Origin: a bacterium
GTDB lineage: Bacteria; Arandabacterota; Arandabacteria; Arandabacterales; Arandabacteraceae
Length of the DNA: 7,885 bases
Assembly (NCBI GenBank): GCA_025774405.1
Contig: JALGWB010000114.1
Span: forward strand, 1-7,885
Reading direction: 5' to 3'
Part shown: piece by piece, positions 1 to 5,709 of the stretch
Position numbering within the stretch: position 1 is the stretch's first letter
Layout: every line of letters starts with the position of its first letter
The notes under the pieces: model-generated
What the model saw: only the letters and a program-made list of their open reading frames with translations
What the model was told of the DNA's origin: nothing
Databases searched by the model: none
Translations under genes and position numbers: made by a program

Positions 1-993
1 TGAGGTGACCTTTATCAGAAGCGCTATCAAAAGAAATAGCGGGGCAAAGACAACCAGGACGAAAATCGAAACTGCAAGATCTATTGCACGTTTGGCAACC
101 ATCCCGATGCCTTTTATCGCCGGCTCACCAAGACCTGCTGGGGGCAATCCATCGATGATTTCCTTTGATTCATCCGGCATCAGGATCTCAAACATGTCTG
201 AGACCAGTCTTAGCGGGAGGCCCGTTCTTGAGCACTTTGAAACTATGTCGAAAGCCTGCCTGTTTTCCACAAGCGCCAGAGGTAGGAAAAGCTCCTCGAT
301 ATCATAGGAGGTCACGATCTCATCAAGAGCACCTATTCTTCCGAGAACGTATTCAGAGCCGAGGTCAGAGGAGATCTCACCCTCGCGGGTTTCAATAAAA
401 CCAAGCACCTGATAACCGTTTGTTGAAGGGCCGCATCGATCAAGCAACCTTCGGGCAAAAGGTATCGCTCCCACAACAGCTGCCCGCTTGATCCGTCCGG
501 CACGCCTCGCCTTTCTCCGCAGATTTCTCCTGATTATGCCGATTCTTATCGTCAACATCAGTGAGATCGCCAGCAAACACCCTAGAGCCAAGACGCCTCG
601 CGTCTCGACAAAGTAGTGGTACCCCTTCCAGACAAAAGACAAGCCCAAGAGAAGCAAGAAGCCCAAAGTGATGCTCTTGGATATTGAAATCACCTGATCG
701 AGTCCGGCCATGATCCTGGTGCGGCGGTAGAGACCCTCGAAAGCAAAGATGACAGACCAGACGAGACTGATTATCGCCATTGCGATAATCCGTTCTGATC
801 CGACAGGCACTGGATTGGCAAGGCGGTGGTAGTTGATCCTCAGCCAATAGGCAAAGTAAAGAGCAGTGGAAACAGCAGCTATATCGAGCAGCCACAAAAC
901 ATACCACCTGTTTAATATACTCCTTCTTTGCTTAACTGCCGGGACCAGGAACTCCGCCTGGGTAGATGCTGGTTGTTCCGTCCTCTGTGCCAC
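1..993 (-). CDS. Polyprenyl-phosphate sugar phosphotransferase (WbaP/CpsE/WcaJ-like), N-terminal part, runs off the left edge
   Basis: This is an inner-membrane enzyme of the family that transfers a sugar-1-phosphate from a nucleotide sugar to undecaprenyl phosphate, the priming step of repeat-unit assembly. The frame is open for all 331 codons from the GTG at 993-991 to base 1, with no stop. Four hydrophobic segments lie at about residues 31-51, 69-89, 105-125 and 133-154, followed by a basic stretch (RRNLRRKARR). A degenerate Rossmann-like domain (CoA_binding_3 type) follows at about 168-275, beginning AAVVGAIPFARRLL and including a GYQVLGFIE strand. The membrane helix that opens the catalytic domain starts at KRAIDLAVSIFVLVVF, about 301. 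Family members are usually about 450-480 residues, so the catalytic C-terminus with its PGP motif should lie just outside. The GTG start is chosen for its GGAGAGG ribosome-binding site 6 nt upstream. The start abuts the original stop codon of the aminotransferase. The substrate sugar cannot be read from the sequence. Confidence 0.93.
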   Translation of the reverse strand, partial: MAQRTEQPASTQAEFLVPAVKQRRSILNRWYVLWLLDIAAVSTALYFAYWLRINYHRLANPVPVGSERIIAMAIISLVWSVIFAFEGLYRRTRIMAGLDQVISISKSITLGFLLLLGLSFVWKGYHYFVETRGVLALGCLLAISLMLTIRIGIIRRNLRRKARRAGRIKRAAVVGAIPFARRLLDRCGPSTNGYQVLGFIETREGEISSDLGSEYVLGRIGALDEIVTSYDIEELFLPLALVENRQAFDIVSKCSRTGLPLRLVSDMFEILMPDESKEIIDGLPPAGLGEPAIKGIGMVAKRAIDLAVSIFVLVVFAPLFLLIALLIKVTS

Positions 994-1122
994 CTACATC
1001 CTCTCCAACGCTTCGGCAATGCAGTCTGCGACAAACTTCTGCTGGTCTTCCCTTATCTCCGGAAACATGGGTAGCGAAAGAATCTCTTGTGTTACCTGCT
1101 CAGCCACTGGATATGAACCTTC
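994..1122 (-). pseudogene. Out-of-frame C-terminal remnant of the DegT-family aminotransferase
   Basis: In a frame shifted from the upstream aminotransferase, the bases encode EGSYPVAEQ, then EILSLPMFPEIREDQQ, and end in ALERM followed by TAG at 996-994. The P-V-A-E and L-S-L-P-M-F-P-E blocks are the conserved last segment of DegT/DnrJ/EryC1/StrS enzymes. This remnant therefore belongs to the gene at 1092-1994 and not to a separate protein. The frame may start a few codons earlier, at about 1131 (DRP before EGS). It has no stop for 42 codons and sits flush with the next start codon, which marks it as the original gene end. What is missing between the two parts is the family's segment around the G-I-G-T-G-I-H-Y-P-I-P motif, by my estimate 35-40 residues. 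The remnant probably has no function unless the break is an assembly error. Confidence 0.85.
1000..1006 (-). promoter_or_regulatory. Ribosome binding site of the sugar phosphotransferase
   Basis: GGAGAGG on the minus strand, 6 nt before the GTG at 993. It lies inside the last codons of the original aminotransferase reading frame, whose TAG stop (996-994) directly precedes the GTG. This layout would normally couple translation of the two genes and it fixes the non-ATG start. Confidence 0.75.
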
Positions 1123-1994
1123 CGGCCTATCCTTACAACATAAAGATGATACACATGCTTTGCATAGGGCATCTCCCTCGGTGTTGTGACCGGCAAGTCC
1201 TCCAGGAGCTCATCATATCTGGCAGCTGCTTCTCGTCGCCTCTCATTCCATTGGTTGAGTCGTTTCAACTTGGCGCTCAGGATTGACGCCTGTATGCCAT
1301 CAAGTCTCTCGTTGAAACCTTCGACGGCATGATCGTTTGCACTTCTTCGTCCATGATTTGAATAAAGTCTTATCTTGTCTGCAACTTCCCTATCATCTGT
1401 GACAACGATGCCAGCGTCGCCGTAGGCTCCCAGGTTCTTCGCTGGATAGAAACTGAATGCGGCAGCGTCACCAAGTGATCCGACCTTCTTACCTTTGTAT
1501 TCAGCACCATGCGCCTGAGCAGCATCCTCAAGAACCTTTAGTCCGTACCTGGCAGCTATCTCAAGGATTGGATCCATGTCAGCTGCCTGTCCGTACAGGT
1601 GTACCGGGATAATGGCTTTCGTGCGTTTGGTGATGGCAGCCTCTATCTTTCCCGGGTCTATTGTGTACGATTCAGGGTCAATATCGACAAGCTTCACCTC
1701 AGCACCTGTGTGGGTGATCGCTTCGGTGGTAGCAATAAATGTATGGGCTGCAGTGATCACCTCATCACCTCGTCCGATACCGAGCGCAATCAATGCGAGC
1801 TGCAAGGCTGAGGTCCCCGAGCCAACGCCAACAGCATACTTCCGATTGCAGTACGCTGCAAACTCCTCTTCAAACACCTTCACATATTTGCCACCCACAA
1901 AGGCTGTATCCTCGACAACGCTGAGTATGGCATTCACTATCTCATCACGCATTGACTCATACTGAACCTTAAGATCAACAAATGGTACTTTCAC
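1092..1994 (-). CDS. DegT/DnrJ/EryC1/StrS family PLP-dependent sugar aminotransferase, C-terminally truncated
   Basis: The family uses pyridoxal phosphate to transfer an amino group (usually from glutamate) to a keto-sugar nucleotide, giving amino-sugar precursors. Numbering from the GTG at 1994: GSGTSAL at 58-64 (cofactor phosphate binding), EDAAQAHG at 156-163 with Asp157 for the pyridine nitrogen, and SFYPAKNLGAYGDAG with Schiff-base Lys186. NHGRR and GFNERLDGIQA follow at 213 and 226. The sequence resembles dTDP-3-amino-sugar enzymes of the QdtB/FdtB type, but the substrate is uncertain. After VYHLYVVRIG the family match stops. The frame then reads KVHIQWLSR and ends at 300 residues, against about 360-380 usual. 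The true tail lies downstream in another frame. GTG 1994 is preferred over ATG 2012 because GGAGAG lies 6 nt before it. ATG 2012 overlaps the polymerase stop and has only a weak site. If the break is real, the enzyme is probably inactive. Confidence 0.88.
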   Translation of the reverse strand: MKVPFVDLKVQYESMRDEIVNAILSVVEDTAFVGGKYVKVFEEEFAAYCNRKYAVGVGSGTSALQLALIALGIGRGDEVITAAHTFIATTEAITHTGAEVKLVDIDPESYTIDPGKIEAAITKRTKAIIPVHLYGQAADMDPILEIAARYGLKVLEDAAQAHGAEYKGKKVGSLGDAAAFSFYPAKNLGAYGDAGIVVTDDREVADKIRLYSNHGRRSANDHAVEGFNERLDGIQASILSAKLKRLNQWNERRREAAARYDELLEDLPVTTPREMPYAKHVYHLYVVRIGRKVHIQWLSR

Positions 1995-2000
1995 GTCTCG

Positions 2001-2006
2001 CTCTCC
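2001..2006 (-). promoter_or_regulatory. Ribosome binding site deciding the aminotransferase start
   Basis: GGAGAG (extended AAAGGAGAG, 2009-2001) lies 6 nt before GTG 1994, so the family's usual beginning (VKVPFVDLK) becomes the N-terminus. It is inside the six-codon extension that ATG 2012 would add. The spacing matches the sites of the phosphotransferase and CpsD-like genes. Confidence 0.7.
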
Positions 2007-2008
2007 TT

Positions 2009-3481
2009 TCATTCGAAGCCACGCTCACCATAGAGTTTTAGCCTTTGCTGCCCTCCCACTACGATACCTGCAAGCAGAAATGGGAATACGCTCATGAATT
2101 CAAAAAACCTTGTCTCTATGAACATTCCATTGCAAAGGAATTGGGCAAATACAGCCCAGACAGCTACTACGAAGTCGGAATCATATGCTGGGGTTGGCCT
2201 ACGACGTGCAGGAATCAGTCTCTTGAAAAGGAAATAGTAAACCAGTACCAGAGGTATGAAACCCATGAGACCGATCTCAGTCAGCACATCCAGAAAATGA
2301 TTGTGCATGTTGAGATTCTTGCCCATCCAAGCCTCTCTATATCCCAGGATGGTCGATCGAATCTGCCTTACATACGGCTGAGCTACTTCCTGGAATCTTT
2401 GGTAACCAACGCCTGTGAATGGATGATCTCTGAACATCGCAAACGATGCCTGGTATAGGATCAGGCGCTGCTGCACAGTTTCTTCGACTGCGAGCCCACC
2501 GACTTCGCGTCTCTCACTCATGATATTGTTCCAATTGGCAAGCGCGCCAAGGAATATCATTGTAAGAATAATGATTCCGTAGAACCTCATCCTGCGGGAA
2601 AAGAAGGCAAGAATAAGCGCTCCAATGAAGAAACCCAGATAAACCGACCTAGTATATGTGAAGAATACGGCGACCGGTGTCAGTACCATAATGAAGGCTA
2701 TGACGATTCTCGCTATGACCCCTTTCAATTTTGAAAGACCATATAGACTCAGAATGAATATGGAAACAATCACAGAACCAGTTGCTACCGGCTGAAGAAA
2801 GACCCCCATTGTGCGCTGTCCCCAGAATATATCCTGACCTGCAATGTTCGGGCTCAGGATATAGCGTGGAAAGACAAATTGGGTGAGCCTATAGTGTTCA
2901 AACATCTGGTTTACTGGAAAGTAGATGGATAGAGGCACCACAAAAAGGTAGATGAACTTGTCTATATCACTTCTTCTCCGAATGACATTTTTCGCCATCA
3001 CAAATATGGCATAGGGAATCGCATATCCGTTCAGAAGCTGTCGGATCTGCACACGTCCTTTTGTCGTCATCGATATGATGACTGCCAGGACTACGAAGAC
3101 CATGGCTATCTCAGCCTTGGTACGAGGGAGACATCCTCGTGCACCAAGTGCAATCTCCATCAGGAAGATAAGCCACAGGAGGACAAATACGAGCCGTGGA
3201 ATGTCAAGGTCAGGCCATAGTCCAGGCAGGACAATACGCCAATAGTAATTGAAATAAGTCAGTGAATAGAGATAGATCAGAATACCGTAGATCATGTTCT
3301 TTAGTAGCAATAGATATGCCGCAATCAGTACATTACTAAGCACCAGGGCATAGAACACGTTCTGGAATTGGAGTGCTAACTTTGAACCTGCAATGATTCC
3401 GATCAGCACCGACAAGCCTATCAGTACGAAGAAGGTCACCGGCAGCCTACGCGGCTCATCAATCCCAACCAAAGCCCTCAC
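2009..3481 (-). CDS. O-antigen ligase/polymerase family membrane protein (Wzy-like)
   Basis: This is a 490-residue polytopic inner-membrane protein with about 11-12 hydrophobic segments. It most likely joins lipid-linked repeat units on the periplasmic face. The Wzy_C (O-antigen ligase) region spans roughly residues 215-420. GQRTMGVFLQP sits near 221-231, FTYTRSVYLGFF near 274-285 with a conserved arginine, HPFTGVGYQRFQ at 353-364, and MHNHFLDVLTEIGLMGF at 392-408 with the usual histidine. The long loop before the last signature (about 315-395) is the expected periplasmic loop. A ligase of the WaaL type has the same fold, but the neighbouring co-polymerase, export and priming genes favour polymerase. 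The GTG start at 3481 overlaps the upstream TGA as GTGA, which suggests translational coupling. The ribosome site there is weak (AGGA close to the GTG). Sequence divergence in this family is high, so no gene symbol is given. Confidence 0.9.
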   Translation of the reverse strand: MRALVGIDEPRRLPVTFFVLIGLSVLIGIIAGSKLALQFQNVFYALVLSNVLIAAYLLLLKNMIYGILIYLYSLTYFNYYWRIVLPGLWPDLDIPRLVFVLLWLIFLMEIALGARGCLPRTKAEIAMVFVVLAVIISMTTKGRVQIRQLLNGYAIPYAIFVMAKNVIRRRSDIDKFIYLFVVPLSIYFPVNQMFEHYRLTQFVFPRYILSPNIAGQDIFWGQRTMGVFLQPVATGSVIVSIFILSLYGLSKLKGVIARIVIAFIMVLTPVAVFFTYTRSVYLGFFIGALILAFFSRRMRFYGIIILTMIFLGALANWNNIMSERREVGGLAVEETVQQRLILYQASFAMFRDHPFTGVGYQRFQEVAQPYVRQIRSTILGYREAWMGKNLNMHNHFLDVLTEIGLMGFIPLVLVYYFLFKRLIPARRRPTPAYDSDFVVAVWAVFAQFLCNGMFIETRFFEFMSVFPFLLAGIVVGGQQRLKLYGERGFE

Positions 3482-4992
3482 GGTTCCTGACCCACTTTCT
3501 CATATAGATAGAGTTTCACACCTGGAAAGCTCCTGCTTGACACATATCTCATGTTGTTCCTGAACCAATTGGAGATGCAATGCTCCCTATCGAAGACTTC
3601 CTCGCGTGAAAGATAGAGCCAGACTCGCCTGGCTTTGCTGGCCACCTCCTGACATCGTGCAATCATGGCTTCCGGTGATACGATGTCGTCTGCCGTGAAC
3701 ACCGAAACCGGAGCAAAGCCCCTGAGATAGTGCGCAAGTGGTTCCACAGCGTAGAAAGCCAATATGGAATCACCCGGTGTATAACCTGTCTCAATAACCC
3801 TGGCTGCGCTTCTAGCATCATCCTTGGCGTACTTTTCATTCCCCCAATAATTGAATATTGAGACTGACCAGAGGGCGAGAGCGGCGGCCAAAAGCACCCA
3901 GTAGTGCTTTCTACGAGCTCCAGCGAGCCCCTCGCCGAAAAAGAACGCATAGGCTGGCAGAGCTACCAATGTATATCTGGGTGTAAAGACTCGAACCCTC
4001 AGAAGTGAAAGGCCAACCGCTGCAACTATAGGAACAACAAACCACAGCATCAACAGAAAGGCGAGGTTGGGACGGTTACGTATCATACTTGCCATCCCGG
4101 TTAAGACAGGTATCGCAAAGAAAACTGCAGCCACGGAGATCCAGGGGAGATTCCCCCTGATCGCCTGTCCTGGATCAGATTTGAGCTCCCGCGTTGAGGG
4201 TCCGAGCGTATAACCGACACTGTAAACGAAGAGTACGTAAGGAATTACGAGTGGCGTAACCTCGGCACCGCCAGATGGGCTGGGGCGGTTTGTTCCCATC
4301 AAGATGGTCTGGGGTTTGACATTCGTGACCATGGAACGTATCCAGGGAGCAAAGAAGAGCATTACGACAAGAACAGCGACAAGCCATCTACCGACCAGGC
4401 CCCTCCTACGGGGCCTCGACAGCAAGTAGATGAAATGAGCCAACCCGACAAAGGCTGCAGATAGATTAGATAGGAGTCCGCCAAGAAAACAGGCTCCGTA
4501 GATGGCCAGTGAGCGCTGCGTAGGCTGCTCAAGCCACTTCACCAGATAGTAGGTCATGAGAACAGTAAACAGCAAGACGAATGCATAACCCCTAATCTCT
4601 AGTGAGTACCAGAGGAGTAACGGCGACATGGCTATGAACAGTACCGTGTGGAGAGTGCGCCATGAATCCATGAGGTATCTGGCAAGTCGATAGGCTGCCA
4701 GGACCGTAAGTGCACCGACAACCGCAAAGGGCAGTCTCAGAAATCCGTCAGTCATCAGTATCTTACTCCAGAAATGCATCAGCAGTGATATCAGTGGCCC
4801 CTGAAGGTTGTGGAACAGTTTATCCATGTTGAGGCTGTAGCCGATGTATGAATTATCGAGGGTCATGGCTTCATCAACCCAAAGGCTTTGAACGCCCACG
4901 CCGATAAACCGCACAAGGATCCCAGCCAGTATCGCTCCGCTCACTATGTACCATGCGTGTGTTGTCCCTGAGCGACCAAGTTCTTCTTCCAA
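3478..4992 (-). CDS. GT-C fold membrane glycosyltransferase (GT39/PMT_2-like)
   Basis: A 504-residue integral membrane protein of the ArnT/PMT-like superfamily, whose members transfer a sugar from a polyprenyl-phosphate donor on the outer side of the inner membrane. The first hydrophobic segment is at about 14-32. It is followed by the first outer loop with WVDEA at 38-42, whose Asp-Glu pair is the expected catalytic/metal motif. A long run of membrane segments continues to about 380. The last 120 residues are soluble: DDARSAARVIETGYTPGDSIL at 391-411 resembles the periplasmic tail of GT39 proteins, and the tail ends SFPGVKLYLYEK. The start is TTG at 4992, with GGGGGA 7 nt upstream. No ATG is available before the first membrane segment. 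It lies 25 nt after the CpsD-like gene and its TGA overlaps the polymerase start. Its likely job is adding a side-branch or late sugar, or modifying the lipid-linked repeat. Donor and acceptor are unknown. Confidence 0.85.
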   Translation of the reverse strand: MEEELGRSGTTHAWYIVSGAILAGILVRFIGVGVQSLWVDEAMTLDNSYIGYSLNMDKLFHNLQGPLISLLMHFWSKILMTDGFLRLPFAVVGALTVLAAYRLARYLMDSWRTLHTVLFIAMSPLLLWYSLEIRGYAFVLLFTVLMTYYLVKWLEQPTQRSLAIYGACFLGGLLSNLSAAFVGLAHFIYLLSRPRRRGLVGRWLVAVLVVMLFFAPWIRSMVTNVKPQTILMGTNRPSPSGGAEVTPLVIPYVLFVYSVGYTLGPSTRELKSDPGQAIRGNLPWISVAAVFFAIPVLTGMASMIRNRPNLAFLLMLWFVVPIVAAVGLSLLRVRVFTPRYTLVALPAYAFFFGEGLAGARRKHYWVLLAAALALWSVSIFNYWGNEKYAKDDARSAARVIETGYTPGDSILAFYAVEPLAHYLRGFAPVSVFTADDIVSPEAMIARCQEVASKARRVWLYLSREEVFDREHCISNWFRNNMRYVSSRSFPGVKLYLYEKVGQEP

Positions 4993-4999
4993 CGGTAGA

Positions 5000-5005
5000 T
5001 CCCCC
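5000..5005 (-). promoter_or_regulatory. Ribosome binding site of the GT-C glycosyltransferase (TTG start)
   Basis: GGGGGA on the minus strand, 7 nt before TTG 4992, in the 25-nt gap after the CpsD-like stop. This is the main support for a TTG start, because no in-frame ATG lies near the N-terminus. Confidence 0.55.
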
Positions 5006-5017
5006 GACAGGTAGCAT

Positions 5018-5707
5018 CTATAGCCTACGATAGAGGAACTCCGGAATAGGAAACTTCCTGCGATTGAGAACTATTCCCAAGACCTTACCACCGGCCCTCT
5101 CAATGATCCCCTTCGTCCGCTTAACCACCTCTCGTCTGGTTTTGCCATATCTTACAACAAGGACAACTGCATCCACTTTATCGCACATGACGGTCATGTC
5201 AGGATTCAACCCTATGGGGGCAGAGTCAATGAGCACATATTCGAACTTCTCACGTAGTTCGCTAACTGCTGCCCGCAAGCGTTCTTCACCAAAGGCCGCA
5301 AGGGTGGTAAACTTCTCACCAAGTGGCATGACATGCAGGTTCGGCACAGTCGTATTGAAAAGTGCCTGGTCAAGAGATGCCATGCACTTAACGAACTCGT
5401 TAAGCCCGGTCCCACCCGTCCCGAATTTTTCCTTGAGTTCCGGGTGTGATGGATTGCAATCAAGTAGCGCAGTCTTGCGTCCCATTCCAGCTGCGAGTAC
5501 GACCCCAAGACCGACGACGATCTCGGTTGTTCCCTCCCCATCAAGAGAACTGGAAAAGAGTAGTATCCGTGAGCGCTTTTGCGGGAGTCCGACCTCCAAC
5601 TGACCAATCAGCCCCCTGTAGTGAAAAAGCGCCTCGTCAGGGATCACGATCGATTCACCAGAACTTCCCGTCTCCTCAATTGGCATCTCTTGCACTTCTC
5701 TTTCCAT
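5018..5707 (-). CDS. CpsD/CapB-like P-loop (BY-kinase family) protein with degenerate nucleotide site
   Basis: A 229-residue cytoplasmic protein with the fold signatures of bacterial tyrosine kinases (Wzc C-terminal domain, CpsD, CapB), which partner with co-polymerases to control chain length. A leader of about 45 residues (EALFHYRGLIGQLE near 25-38) precedes the first strand RILLFSSS. The Walker A position reads SLDGEGTTE (54-62) where the family has P-G-E-G-K-S-T: the lysine is Thr60. Walker A' reads LLDCNPSHPEL (81-91), with Asn85 in place of the second Asp. Walker B is intact as YVLIDSAP (157-164). The end VLGIVLNRRKFPIPEFLYRRL has one tyrosine and no Tyr-rich tail. These changes argue against autophosphorylation, and a structural or regulatory role is more likely. 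The ATG is 2 nt after the co-polymerase stop, with GAGAGGG 6 nt upstream. Alternative reading: a MinD/ParA-like protein, but the KTRREVVKRTKGII block is typical of BY-kinases. Confidence 0.85.
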   Translation of the reverse strand: MEREVQEMPIEETGSSGESIVIPDEALFHYRGLIGQLEVGLPQKRSRILLFSSSLDGEGTTEIVVGLGVVLAAGMGRKTALLDCNPSHPELKEKFGTGGTGLNEFVKCMASLDQALFNTTVPNLHVMPLGEKFTTLAAFGEERLRAAVSELREKFEYVLIDSAPIGLNPDMTVMCDKVDAVVLVVRYGKTRREVVKRTKGIIERAGGKVLGIVLNRRKFPIPEFLYRRL

Positions 5708-5709
5708 CT

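Noticed and set aside
440..907. 155-codon open frame on the minus strand starting MVCFVAARYSC
   Set aside because: It overlaps the phosphotransferase in another frame. The overlapping frame has clear family signatures, membrane helices and a good ribosome site, while this one is Cys/His-rich with no recognisable motif.
1092..1140. Programmed ribosomal frameshift joining the two aminotransferase parts
   Set aside because: A frameshift would not restore the roughly 35-40 missing residues, and I see no slippery heptamer at the junction. A deletion or assembly collapse explains the data better.
1576..1965. Plus-strand open frame of 129 codons opposite the aminotransferase
   Set aside because: It is antisense to strongly conserved DegT motifs, has no family resemblance, and every supported gene is on the other strand.
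2045..2458. Plus-strand open frame of 137 codons opposite the polymerase
   Set aside because: It is an antisense shadow of the Wzy_C region, and its composition looks like a random translation.
4397..4416. Perfect 7-bp inverted repeat (AGGCCCC, 6-nt loop, GGGGCCT) as a terminator or attenuator
   Set aside because: It lies inside the GT-C coding region at an arginine-rich loop (SRPRRRGL), with no T-run after it. Codon choice at this loop is a sufficient explanation.
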